A DNA stretch of 13,150 bases, from NCBI GenBank assembly GCA_018238825.1, contig JABCSP010000033.1:1-13150 (forward strand). The letters run 5' to 3'. Of the stretch, positions 1 through 6,537 are shown piece by piece. Under the pieces are notes generated by a model. That model saw only the letters and a program-made list of their open reading frames with translations, did not search any database and was not told where the DNA came from. Positions within the stretch are counted from its first letter, which is position 1, and the number at the start of each line of letters is the position of its first letter. This stretch comes from Candidatus Thorarchaeota archaeon. GTDB taxonomy: Archaea > Asgardarchaeota > Thorarchaeia > Thorarchaeales > Thorarchaeaceae. The position numbers were made by a program, and so were the translations under genes.

Positions 1-149
1 CCAGATCCCTGTATTATTCCGCAGTTTGTAAAGAGGAACTGGGTGATTTTGTAGGTGCTGCTACATCTATTGCAGAATATCTGAAGGAAAACCCAAGTGA
101 CGAAGAATCTCTAGCTCTTTCAGAATGTGTAGCAAGCAAAATCAGCTAA
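1..149 (+). CDS. C-terminal end of an unidentified protein (partial, possibly TPR-type)
   Basis: Frame 3 is open from the window edge to a TAA at 147-149 and gives about 48 residues. The fragment has two amphipathic helices (RSLYYSAVCKEELGDFVGAA, then TSIAEYLKENPSDEESLALS), and the 'GDFVGAATSIAEYLKENPSDEE' pattern resembles the end of a tetratricopeptide repeat: small residues at the helix crossing, then a Pro-Ser-Asp turn. That reading is an inference from too short a piece to prove. The gene stops 13 bases before the CCA end of the converging tRNA-Gly gene. The start and most of the protein lie outside the window, so no function is assigned. Confidence 0.6.
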   Translation, partial: RSLYYSAVCKEELGDFVGAATSIAEYLKENPSDEESLALSECVASKIS

Positions 150-162
150 CAAGAAAGTAAAG

Positions 163-239
163 TGGTGCGGCCACCGGGATTCGAACCCGGGTTGCCAGCT
201 TGGAAGGCTGGAATCATAACCAGACTAGACTATGGCCGC
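163..239 (-). tRNA. tRNA-Gly (anticodon TCC), with encoded 3' CCA
   Basis: Read on the minus strand, this folds as a complete cloverleaf. The acceptor stem is GCGGCCA paired with TGGCCGC (7 of 7). The anticodon stem CCAGC/GCTGG encloses the loop CTTCCAA, giving anticodon TCC (bases 204-202), which reads GGA and GGG glycine codons. The T arm is CCGGG-TTCGAAT-CCCGG and the D arm contains GGTT. The discriminator is A at 166, and CCA is genomically encoded at 165-163. There is no intron. A TATA-like CTTAAAT (277-271) lies about 32 bases upstream of the 5' end, as expected for an archaeal tRNA promoter. Confidence 0.97.
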
Positions 240-270
240 AGTCATCGAAAGTCGATTGTCCGTGGTTACG

Positions 271-277
271 ATTTAAG
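271..277 (-). promoter_or_regulatory. Probable TATA box of tRNA-Gly
   Basis: CTTAAAT on the minus strand is centred about 35 bases upstream of the mature tRNA 5' end. This leaves room for transcription to start roughly ten bases before the tRNA, the usual archaeal spacing. The same heptamer occurs in front of the Nep1 gene (2107-2101). Confidence 0.45.
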
Positions 278-306
278 AGTTATGATAGAGTGGACTCGAC
301 TAGGCG

Positions 307-378
307 GGTCAGTGGAAGGCTTCTATCCTGATGGCAGAAGCCAACTCCCTCCAGTCTTCGATAGGTCAGTGGAAGGCT
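307..378. repeat. Short 15-bp direct repeat with a hairpin, intergenic
   Basis: The 15-mer GGTCAGTGGAAGGCT occurs at 307-321 and again at 364-378, 57 bases apart. Weaker similarity continues after each copy ('tctatcctga' against 'acgatcctac'). Overlapping the end of copy 1 is a perfect 7-bp inverted repeat, GGCTTCT (318-324) with AGAAGCC (336-342). The pair lies between the 5' side of tRNA-Gly and the 3' end of the surface-protein gene, both on the minus strand. It could be a local duplication or part of an untranslated region. I see no box C/D motifs or tRNA remnant in it. Confidence 0.5.
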
Positions 379-431
379 ACGATCCTACAGTACGAATTTC
401 TTATTCCTATCACATCTAATTATGAACGCCA

Positions 432-1331
432 CTAATGATGCTGAGATCTTTTTCGATACAGAAGCAAACCTATCAGAGTTATAACTCCAACAGCAATTCC
501 AGTGACTGGTAGGAGCGGGGAGAGAGGTTCAGAGTATCTAAGAGCGATTTCAACCAAATTCTCCTTTATAGTGACTCCTTGATTGTCTGATGTTTGTATC
601 GTAACCTGCGTGTCCCAATTTTCTGCGCTCTTTGAGAAATTAGCCTTAAGTGTAACCAATCTAGGTCCACACACAAATGAACTCCCATCTTCAAAGTAAA
701 TTGTGAGATTCTCAAATTCGATTATATCTCCACAGTAGAGCGCATCAGTGATGTTATCCTCTGATATCGGTCCCAAGTATAACTCAATTGTATTTAGAGC
801 GGTCCAAGCCGCATAATGTCTTCTACTTGTCCAGCTTGGATAAGGTGTTAATGTATAATCAAATAGCTCACCGCTTGAGGTATAGAAGAATGGATACTCC
901 CTCATTTCGTCATAGCCCAGTCCCACAACTTTGACTGTTGCTGGTCCTGTGTTGATTCCTAAAAATTCTTGCTGAAATCCAAGAGAATAGTTATCGAAGA
1001 GCGAAAATCCGACTGTTATGGTTGCATTGATGTTATTGCCAAGCGGACCACCAACTAGGAGCATATTGATTGAAGCTGATGGTAAGTGGTCAATTTCGGA
1101 AGCTTTTGGATTCCTTATATGACAATCAACGTTATTTTCGATCATGGAATGTTTGACTGTTTCTGAGGTTTCGATATGAATGTCTTGTTGAGAAAATAAT
1201 AGAAGGAGTAACAAGATAGCAGTAGTGATTTTTAATCTTTGATTTCCGAAACCAATATTCTTTCGCATAGTTTGAAAACACTCATTTTTGTTATATGGTA
1301 TGCCACGGTATCTTTCACCTGAAATTTTCAT
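432..1331 (-). CDS. Unknown membrane-anchored surface protein
   Basis: I do not recognise a named family. The 299-residue product has the layout of a type I membrane protein. A hydrophobic stretch near residues 33-48 (ITTAILLLLLLFS) acts as signal peptide or N-terminal anchor. An ectodomain of about 220 residues follows, with five N-glycosylation sequons (NAT, NYS, NIT, NLT, NFS). A C-terminal membrane helix (about residues 273-293, starting LLPVTGIAVGVI) ends in the basic tail YRKRSQHH. The ectodomain has only three cysteines and is rich in aromatic and Thr/Ser residues, suggesting a beta-rich fold; this is inference. Met22 (ATG at 1268-1266) would give a more typical signal peptide, and neither start has a clear Shine-Dalgarno site. 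The gene begins 20 bases after the Nep1 stop on the same strand, so the two may be co-transcribed. Confidence 0.75.
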   Translation of the reverse strand: MKISGERYRGIPYNKNECFQTMRKNIGFGNQRLKITTAILLLLLLFSQQDIHIETSETVKHSMIENNVDCHIRNPKASEIDHLPSASINMLLVGGPLGNNINATITVGFSLFDNYSLGFQQEFLGINTGPATVKVVGLGYDEMREYPFFYTSSGELFDYTLTPYPSWTSRRHYAAWTALNTIELYLGPISEDNITDALYCGDIIEFENLTIYFEDGSSFVCGPRLVTLKANFSKSAENWDTQVTIQTSDNQGVTIKENLVEIALRYSEPLSPLLPVTGIAVGVITLIGLLLYRKRSQHH

Positions 1332-1351
1332 TATGATTGCATACTAATTGC

Positions 1352-2083
1352 TCAAATAGTGGAATATCTATCTTTAATCACTCCAGTCCGTGCAGAGTAA
1401 ACCCACAAGATTTCGGCACAGACATGCCAAGCCATCATGACCTCTTTATCGAGTTCGATGTGTGTATCAAACAGCTCCTTCAACTCACTTGGAAAATCAC
1501 CGTGGGGAAAAGCTCCAACTCCAACAATAACCGGAATTGATGCATCCTCTGGAAATATTGATTGAAGAGAATCGATTGAAGTTTTAGAACCATTCTCTAT
1601 AGTAAGGATAGACTGAGCTTCGGAGTTATCTTTCTTGAACTCTGAGATGAGTTTTGGAAGTGTCTTATTTGTCACTTGTAACAGGGGAGTTCCCTCAACT
1701 GGTACTTGCCCCTTGACAAGCAGTTGCTCAAAGAGACCCACAAACCGGTCATAATTACGAGGAAGGCGTACTTCGGGATTAACTTCGATAATTCTACCAT
1801 CCTGAAGATGTAGATGTATGGTAAGATTCCCGCTCTTACAAAGTGGGGTTTCCAAGAGAGACATAAGAGAATGAAATACGATGTCGGGTCGTCCCCTCTG
1901 TAGTCCATTTTCTAGACGAGTCATTTCTCTCCCATGATGAGATTGATCAAGAAGCAGCTCACCCGGTTTCTTGCCTCTGCGTCCTGCGTGTTTCTGTACC
2001 TGTTTCATTGCCGAAATCTCAGAGGGAATGAGTTCCAAAGCGCATTCAAGTAGAATCATGTGAAGCATTGTAAATCCCAACAT
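1352..2083 (-). CDS. nep1: Nep1, rRNA pseudouridine N1-methyltransferase (Emg1 family)
   Basis: Nep1/Emg1 is a SPOUT-fold enzyme that methylates N1 of a pseudouridine in the small-subunit rRNA and helps assemble the 30S subunit. Numbered from the ATG at 2083 (243 aa), the family pattern is clear: an N-terminal strand MILLECALELIPSEI, GRPDIVFHSLMSLLETPLCK at 64-83, the basic RNA-binding block RLPRNYDRF at 106-114, and the glycine-rich cofactor/knot segment VGVGAFPHGDF at 187-197. The start is uncertain. A GTG at 2095 is also in frame. The TATA-like box at 2107-2101 would place transcription near 2078, which favours an even later ATG at 2068. It is transcribed away from rnp4, also an RNA-processing gene, and is followed closely by the membrane-protein gene. 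The family call is firm. Confidence 0.95.
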   Translation of the reverse strand: MLGFTMLHMILLECALELIPSEISAMKQVQKHAGRRGKKPGELLLDQSHHGREMTRLENGLQRGRPDIVFHSLMSLLETPLCKSGNLTIHLHLQDGRIIEVNPEVRLPRNYDRFVGLFEQLLVKGQVPVEGTPLLQVTNKTLPKLISEFKKDNSEAQSILTIENGSKTSIDSLQSIFPEDASIPVIVGVGAFPHGDFPSELKELFDTHIELDKEVMMAWHVCAEILWVYSARTGVIKDRYSTI

Positions 2084-2100
2084 ATTGACGGACACGAACG

Positions 2101-2107
2101 ATTTAAG
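2101..2107. promoter_or_regulatory. Possible shared TATA element between nep1 and rnp4
   Basis: ATTTAAG reads as a TATA-like element on both strands (TTTAAG forward, CTTAAAT reverse). On the plus strand it lies about 35 bases before the rnp4 ATG at 2141, giving a leader of roughly ten bases. On the minus strand it would start transcription near 2078, consistent with short-leader translation of nep1. This is inferred from spacing only. Confidence 0.4.
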
Positions 2108-2140
2108 CAGTTTGAAACATGCTAAGAGATAGTAAGAGGA

Positions 2141-2482
2141 ATGTCGTTGTCTAAGAGAAGATACGCTAAAGAGAGAATCAAACGTCTAGCCCAGACCAGA
2201 GTGGAGATTCTATGGCAGCAGGCACTCCGTAATGCTAGAAGTCGTCCTGAAGTAGCTAGATTTCAGATGAGAAGTGCACGAAAGATTGCACGGCGAACAA
2301 GGACAAAGATACCATGGCATATCAGCAGAAGACTATGCAAGAAGTGTGGAGCAATTTTAATTCCAGGGAATACATGTAGAGTGCGTATCAGGCACAATAG
2401 AGCAAAACATATGGTTGTGACATGCACAGAATGTGGAAACGTGAAGAGATACTTCCTCACTAATCTTAAGCCACAAGCATAG
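2141..2482 (+). CDS. rnp4: Ribonuclease P protein component 4 (Rpp21/Rnp4)
   Basis: This is the Rpp21-type subunit of archaeal RNase P, the ribonucleoprotein that removes 5' leaders from pre-tRNA. The 113-aa size is normal for the family. Residues 1-60 are very basic and helical (MSLSKRRYAKERIKRLA...), the part known to bind RNA and the Rpp29 subunit. The zinc ribbon uses C66-x2-C69 (KKCGAIL side) and C95-x2-C98 (TCTECGN), with an extra Cys79. The ATG at 2141 is preceded almost directly by AGAGGA, too close to act as a normal Shine-Dalgarno site, so a short or leaderless transcript from the TATA at 2102 is likely. It opens the plus-strand translation gene series, with the CRM-domain gene 38 bases downstream. 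Confidence 0.96.
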   Translation: MSLSKRRYAKERIKRLAQTRVEILWQQALRNARSRPEVARFQMRSARKIARRTRTKIPWHISRRLCKKCGAILIPGNTCRVRIRHNRAKHMVVTCTECGNVKRYFLTNLKPQA

Positions 2483-2520
2483 CTTAATCAGAGAATAAGA
2501 AACGCGAACGGTGAAGCACA

Positions 2521-2802
2521 ATGAAGAATGAAAAGCACCGCACTAGAATCAGTATTGCATGGCAAGACCCAGCATTGATACAAATTGGGAAGGGTGGGGT
2601 TTCAGACAGTCTAGTGAAAGAAACCGTAAGGTTACTCAAGAAACACCATTACATCAAGGTCCGAATGCTCCGTAGTGTGTTAGATTCAATGACAAAACAA
2701 GAGCTAATGAACACCCTTTGTGAGAAAACAGGAGCTACTTTCGACGGGCTTCGTGGAAATACAGGGGTCATATACAAGATTCGTGCAGGTCAAGGAGTAT
2801 AA
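2521..2802 (+). CDS. CRM-domain (YhbY-like) RNA-binding protein
   Basis: A single-domain CRM/YhbY protein of 93 aa. The diagnostic segment is IQIGKGGVSDSLVKETVRLL (about residues 21-40), containing the GKGG loop, followed by KKHHYIKVRML and a C-terminal strand around GNTGVIYKIR. In bacteria YhbY associates with pre-50S particles; archaeal versions sit beside ribosomal protein genes and are presumed to act in ribosome assembly or rRNA binding. That role is inferred here from family and neighbourhood. A GGTGA site (2510-2514) six bases before the ATG fixes the start. It lies between rnp4 and the eS19 gene on the same strand. Confidence 0.93.
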   Translation: MKNEKHRTRISIAWQDPALIQIGKGGVSDSLVKETVRLLKKHHYIKVRMLRSVLDSMTKQELMNTLCEKTGATFDGLRGNTGVIYKIRAGQGV

Positions 2803-2935
2803 CTCAACCTGATTTCACTGAAACATAACGACAACCTTTTATGGCATCTCTAGACGGTGACTCCAGCCTTTTGAGGAAAGTCATCGGCCGATTTTGTGTT
2901 AGGTGACTCATCTTCAAGAAGAATGGTGACTGACA
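2803..2935 (+). promoter_or_regulatory. eS19 upstream region: TATA-like box and palindrome
   Basis: This 133-base gap is longer than most others in the plus-strand series. It contains CTTTTATGG (2836-2844), a plausible TATA box that would give a leader of about 70 bases, and a perfect 10-bp palindrome ATCGGCCGAT (2883-2892). GGTGA at 2925-2929 is the Shine-Dalgarno site for eS19. A second promoter for the ribosomal-protein genes is therefore likely but unproven. Confidence 0.4.
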
Positions 2936-3388
2936 ATGCCCACAGTCTATGATATTCCAGCCAACATATTGGTACGACGACTCGCTCAGGACCTTAAGTC
3001 CAGAGAAGAGATTGCCCCTCCAGAATGGGCGCCGTTTGTGAAAACTGGTGCTCACAAAGAGAGAGCTCCAGACGATGCAGACTACTGGTTCGTCAGATGT
3101 GCTAGCATCCTCAGGAAAATCTATCTCAACGGACCTATCGGAACAGAGAAACTTCGGATCGAGTATGGTGGTAGGAAGCGACGTGGGACAAAACCAAACA
3201 AGTTCCAGAAGAGCGGCGGTGCAATCATCAGGACTGCACTTCAGCAACTCGAAAGAGCTGGTTTTGTCAAGAAACGCGGTAGACAGGGACGAGAATTGAC
3301 CGACATTGGTAGGTCATATATGGATAAATTGTCTTCAACATTGAAGGTGGAACTCTCAAAAGCAATCCCAGAACTTGAAAAGTACTAA
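2936..3388 (+). CDS. rps19e: 30S ribosomal protein eS19 (S19e)
   Basis: eS19 is a small-subunit head protein found in archaea and eukaryotes but not bacteria, needed in eukaryotes for late 18S rRNA maturation. The 150-aa length is typical. Family marks are the N-terminal TVYDIPANILVRRLAQDL, the PPEWAPFVKTGAHKERAP segment, DADYWFVRCASILRKIYL, GRKRRGTKPNKFQKSGGAII and the winged-helix C-terminus with LQQLERAGFVKKRGRQGREL. The start is set by GGTGA six bases upstream of the ATG. The PDCD5-like gene follows after 18 bases, so co-transcription is likely. Confidence 0.98.
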   Translation: MPTVYDIPANILVRRLAQDLKSREEIAPPEWAPFVKTGAHKERAPDDADYWFVRCASILRKIYLNGPIGTEKLRIEYGGRKRRGTKPNKFQKSGGAIIRTALQQLERAGFVKKRGRQGRELTDIGRSYMDKLSSTLKVELSKAIPELEKY

Positions 3389-3406
3389 GCCAGGAGACTT
3401 GGCACA

Positions 3407-3736
3407 ATGAGTGACGAGGAGTTAGAAGCAATCCGTAGAAGAAAGATGGCTTCACTTCAACAAGAGGCACTCAAAGAACAGGCTCAAGAACAAGCTGTTG
3501 TCGAGGCACAGGCTCAGAAAGAGACTGTGTTAAGGCAGATCTTGTCTGCAGAGGCGCGTGCTCGGTTGTCCAACATCAAGATGGTCAAGCCACAGTTTGC
3601 GGAACAAATTGAGATGCAACTGATTCAACTGGCGAGTTCAGGAAGGCTTAGGGGTAAAGTAACAGACGAGCAACTAAAAGCGCTCTTGGTACAATTGCAG
3701 GAAAAAGAGCGTGAACGTAAAGTAACGTTCAGATAA
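3407..3736 (+). CDS. PDCD5/TFAR19-family DNA-binding protein
   Basis: A 109-aa member of the PDCD5 family, small helical proteins conserved in archaea and eukaryotes. Archaeal members bind DNA; the human protein is linked to apoptosis and chaperonin function. The N-terminus is a long charged, Gln-rich helix (SDEELEAIRRRKMASLQQEA..., with repeated EQAQEQA-type units to about residue 40). The core is VLRQILSAEARARLSNIKMV, a family signature, followed by KPQFAEQIEMQLIQLASSGR and KVTDEQLKALLVQL. The tail is basic (KERERKVTFR). AGGAGA (3392-3397) lies nine bases before the ATG. It sits between eS19 and eL39, its usual archaeal position, so its cellular role is probably tied to translation; that last point is inference. 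Confidence 0.95.
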   Translation: MSDEELEAIRRRKMASLQQEALKEQAQEQAVVEAQAQKETVLRQILSAEARARLSNIKMVKPQFAEQIEMQLIQLASSGRLRGKVTDEQLKALLVQLQEKERERKVTFR

Positions 3737-3755
3737 AGCTGCACTGGTGATAAAC

Positions 3756-3911
3756 ATGGCACGAAACAAGCCACTTGGAAAAAAGCTCAGAATGGCCAAA
3801 GCAATGAAGAGTAATTCCTCCGTTCCCACGTGGGTCGTGGTCAAGACTGGAGGAAAGGTTCGCAGAACCCCGGCACAACGAAATTGGAGGCAAAGTAAGC
3901 TAAAGCCTTAA
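3756..3911 (+). CDS. rpl39e: 50S ribosomal protein eL39 (L39e), 51 aa
   Basis: A very small gene found by reading the sequence directly. From the ATG at 3756 it encodes MARNKPLGKKLRMAKAMKSN, then SSVPTWVVVKTGGKVRRTPA and QRNWRQSKLKP, with TAA at 3909-3911. The length (51 aa), extreme basicity, the VPTWVVVKT segment and the RRNWRxxKL-type ending (here QRNWRQSKLKP) are diagnostic of eL39. This protein lines the peptide exit tunnel, in the place taken by an extension of uL23 in bacteria. GGTGAT (3746-3751) lies four bases upstream. It is 19 bases after the PDCD5-like gene. Its stop is only 11 bases from the stop of the converging 714-aa gene, which is unusual because eL31 would be expected next. 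Confidence 0.97.
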   Translation: MARNKPLGKKLRMAKAMKSNSSVPTWVVVKTGGKVRRTPAQRNWRQSKLKP

Positions 3912-3922
3912 TTCAAGCATCA

Positions 3923-6067
3923 TTAAGATTTTCTAAGAATTCTAGTTATTGACTCGATAAGGTCTGAACGATCAATATGATTAGTTGACTGCAGTATTAT
4001 TTTGGCAAGCCCTCTCGCATCTTCATTTGAAATATTTCCCCATTGTTGTGTGAATGTATTCTCTAAGTAAAGGGATTTAGCTGTTGATAGAAGGGAATCA
4101 ATCTCGCTGGATTCAAGATTTGGTAGAAATCTCTCAAGTACAATTTTCCAAGTACGTCTTGTTTCTGACACATATGGAGTTTCTTGACCACCCTTTCCCT
4201 CAGGATCATGACCCGATTCTTTGAAATGATTCACTGCGTTTACATAGTGATTTACTGTAAGTGCAATTATCTCAGGATTTTCCAATTCAGCTCTCGTGTT
4301 TCTGGTATGCATGTCACATTCATAAAGTGCATCCCCTCGTGCGTAAGTGGCTGAAAGGATAAGAGGTGTTTCTTCTTTTATTTGCAGATACTGTTCGCCC
4401 TTACTTTTTTGGGGGTTTTTCTTGCTCATTATATCAATAATGAGAGCTCCATCAATATACTTCTCATTTTTAGAATTTGTTTTAATTTTTTTAAGAATTA
4501 TTCGTTCGTCAGAAGCAAGCCGGGAATCAAAATAGCTAGCTGATCGCGGAAACGCAATGATTTCTGGTATCCATGTAGAATTATCATGCGATTTCCAACT
4601 ACCAGAAAATACTGTATCTTTTCCAAGAAGGTTCTGGAAATCTAATTCTTCGAAATATAGTCTATGTGTACTTGAAATGTGCTTGAATGTCCCACTTCGT
4701 GTTCTTGGGTCCCATGTTGCTGAAATAGGCAACCCCCCTCCAAATGATAATTTGGTTGAACCGACTTCATTGAAACCACAATTTACCTGTTGAGATATAC
4801 CCATTCCTAATCTTCTTGAGGTTAGTCCTAGTATCTTCTCAATCCTTGCAGATATAGCCTTCATATCCCCACGTACTACACCACGAGAAACACCATCAAA
4901 CTGATTGTTCTTCTTCCAAGAATGCATCGACAATAGCATATTGTAAGAAGTCCTAAATTTCATTTCACTTTCCTTTGCAGAAATTAACTTCTCTGAAGAA
5001 GGATGTATCTTCAGATCTTTGGCGATAATTTGAAGATCTTTCATTGCACAAATCATTTTATCTAATTGAAATCGAAAAGATGTGGGAGAACTACCATGTT
5101 TTCCCACTCCCCATAGAGGACCTCTGGGTGTGTAATGATTCCATCTAGAAGCTTCACCAAAACTGATGTTGCTAAACCCCTTTTTTCGAGTTGATTGCAT
5201 TTTGAATATCCCTCCATTACGAATTGCATCGGATATGCTCTCAAGATAATCAACGATTTCAGATGATATTACTGGAGCTTCTGCTAGAGTTAATGCTTCT
5301 GGGGACGCCAATAATACATCAACAGGCTTCGAATCAGTTCCTATGGTTGAAAGCATTGAAAATACAATTGGGTTATCATTAGAATCTTTAACGTGATAAT
5401 AGTATACAAACATAGGGGGGTATTCTCGCTTCGACCAAGACATTTCTGATTTGGCGGTTCCAGATTTTTCCCCAAGACTTGCAAATGCGTAAGTAAATTG
5501 AGGAAACATCTCATAGGTTTTACTAGTAACACGATTGTTTGACTGACGATCAAATGCTGAACAGTTGTCGGGATTAGATGTAGCCCAATCAATCTTAGGC
5601 AGTAATTGACCTGTATGAGATGCACAAATTACTGAAAAGATATCTTTATCCTCAGAGATTAAGGACTCAGATTTTGTTTCCAATGATTTCCATACTTCAA
5701 TATCAATCAGTGCAAAATTTCTACGTTTTAATTCTAATTCCTCACGAATCTTCGAAGAAGTAGATAAACGTGATCTTCCATCACTGACAAAGTAATTTCT
5801 TTTTCTCAGACCCTTCATCCATGATAGTATACTATAGTGATTCTCAGATCCCAGTGCATCAATTGAATAGTCGAATCCGTGAACGTCGGTTTGCACAGTT
5901 TTTGAGGGATAAGTAATCTTTCCAGTTTCATTCATTAAAGATTTGAAGTATCGTTCGAAAATGTCTACGTTTTTTATCTTATCAACTGAAGAGAGTAGTA
6001 GCTTATTTCCAGGTTTCCAGACAGATTCAGGAATAGGTATCGAAGCTAATATCCCCATACTTTCCAT
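3923..6067 (-). CDS. Unrecognised 714-aa protein
   Basis: I do not recognise this protein. It has no signal peptide, no membrane segment, no Walker or GTPase motif, no zinc finger pattern and only five scattered cysteines, so it looks like a soluble cytoplasmic protein. The N-terminal half is mixed alpha/beta with aromatic strand-like stretches (YPPMFVYYYHVKDSNDNPIV at about 217-236; VDVLLASPEALTLAEAPVIS). A middle segment is Lys/Ser-rich and helical. A glycine-rich part contains TKLSFGGGLPISATWDPRTR. The C-terminal 100 residues are helical and acidic. It is on the opposite strand to the ribosomal operon and its stop nearly abuts the eL39 stop. By eye its base composition is more AT-rich than the operon around it, which would fit acquisition from outside; this was not computed. 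The upstream gene start is weakly defined: no good Shine-Dalgarno site precedes Met1 or Met4. The uninterrupted 2.1-kb frame makes the gene itself near certain. Confidence 0.85.
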   Translation of the reverse strand: MESMGILASIPIPESVWKPGNKLLLSSVDKIKNVDIFERYFKSLMNETGKITYPSKTVQTDVHGFDYSIDALGSENHYSILSWMKGLRKRNYFVSDGRSRLSTSSKIREELELKRRNFALIDIEVWKSLETKSESLISEDKDIFSVICASHTGQLLPKIDWATSNPDNCSAFDRQSNNRVTSKTYEMFPQFTYAFASLGEKSGTAKSEMSWSKREYPPMFVYYYHVKDSNDNPIVFSMLSTIGTDSKPVDVLLASPEALTLAEAPVISSEIVDYLESISDAIRNGGIFKMQSTRKKGFSNISFGEASRWNHYTPRGPLWGVGKHGSSPTSFRFQLDKMICAMKDLQIIAKDLKIHPSSEKLISAKESEMKFRTSYNMLLSMHSWKKNNQFDGVSRGVVRGDMKAISARIEKILGLTSRRLGMGISQQVNCGFNEVGSTKLSFGGGLPISATWDPRTRSGTFKHISSTHRLYFEELDFQNLLGKDTVFSGSWKSHDNSTWIPEIIAFPRSASYFDSRLASDERIILKKIKTNSKNEKYIDGALIIDIMSKKNPQKSKGEQYLQIKEETPLILSATYARGDALYECDMHTRNTRAELENPEIIALTVNHYVNAVNHFKESGHDPEGKGGQETPYVSETRRTWKIVLERFLPNLESSEIDSLLSTAKSLYLENTFTQQWGNISNEDARGLAKIILQSTNHIDRSDLIESITRILRKS

Positions 6068-6297
6068 TTTACACTCTTTAGAAAAAGAGAGGGTTGCATT
6101 TTCAAACCCCTTTGGATTTAGTGTGATAATTTCATTGTCTAGAATGGAAAATTCTGTCCATTTATGAAGCAGTTACTCTAGGTTCTCGGTAACGGACGGT
6201 AAACGCGGATTATTCCAAAGTCAGCACGGTCTATAGCATAATTTGAACAAACAATTGTTCGATTACTGCAATATGGAGCTTTAACCTATGTCAGAAG

Positions 6298-6322
6298 TCC
6301 AACAATAGAAGAGATTGTTGGA
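6298..6322. repeat. Perfect 9-bp inverted repeat (hairpin)
   Basis: TCCAACAAT (6298-6306) pairs exactly with ATTGTTGGA (6314-6322) around a 7-base loop. It lies in the non-coding region upstream of the 714-aa gene. On the plus strand it is followed by AAGAAAAAC rather than a T-run, so it is not a clear terminator for that strand. On the minus strand, downstream of the Ig-like gene, it could end or process that transcript. Confidence 0.55.
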
Positions 6323-6401
6323 AAGAAAAACACCTCTCATAGCACTCCTTTTCCTCTCTCTAGGGCCCCTGTTGAAGTTCTTACATGGCTAAAGGCAGCA
6401 C

Positions 6402-6431
6402 TTTGCAGGAATCAGTGGTTTTCCAACCAAA
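6402..6431 (+). repeat. 30-bp direct repeat, copy 1
   Basis: These 30 bases are identical to 9495-9524 in the same orientation. Flanking bases differ, so the identity ends sharply. The right half contains a small hairpin TGGTT-TTCC-AACCA (6416-6429). Around this copy only, GGCAGCAC (6394-6401) and GTACTGCC (6437-6444) form an inverted repeat with one mismatch. It lies in non-coding DNA between the 714-aa gene and the Ig-like membrane protein gene. Confidence 0.9.
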
Positions 6432-6537
6432 TTATAGTACTGCCAGAAGTAGTAATGCAAAAACAGCGATAATAATTATTTGGGTGAATACCGTATCATT
6501 TTTCGTTAAGTCGTATCGTTTTTTGAATAAGGGAACC

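Larger units (their letters stand above)
6068..6537. other. 470-bp non-coding stretch with hairpins, a 30-bp repeat copy and an open fragment
   Basis: No intact gene is visible between the 714-aa gene start and the 3' end of the Ig-like membrane protein gene. It holds an imperfect palindrome GAACAA/TTGTTC (6245-6250 with 6255-6260), a perfect 9-bp inverted repeat at 6298-6322, and the first copy of the 30-bp repeat (6402-6431). An open plus-strand stretch from 6242 to a TAA at 6470-6472 encodes about 76 residues, including SPTIEEIVGKKNTSHSTPF and APVEVLTWLKAALCRNQWF. It has no in-frame ATG, GTG or TTG until ATG 6455, so it cannot be a normal gene. It could be a decayed C-terminus or chance. 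Confidence 0.5.

Noticed and set aside
162..419. 85-aa plus-strand open frame starting MVRPPGFEPG
   Set aside because: Its first part is the antisense of tRNA-Gly; this N-terminus is a well-known false translation of tRNA T-arms. The rest lies in non-coding repeats.
3048..3299. Overlapping frames inside the eS19 gene
   Set aside because: They are alternative-frame shadows of a clearly identified ribosomal protein gene.
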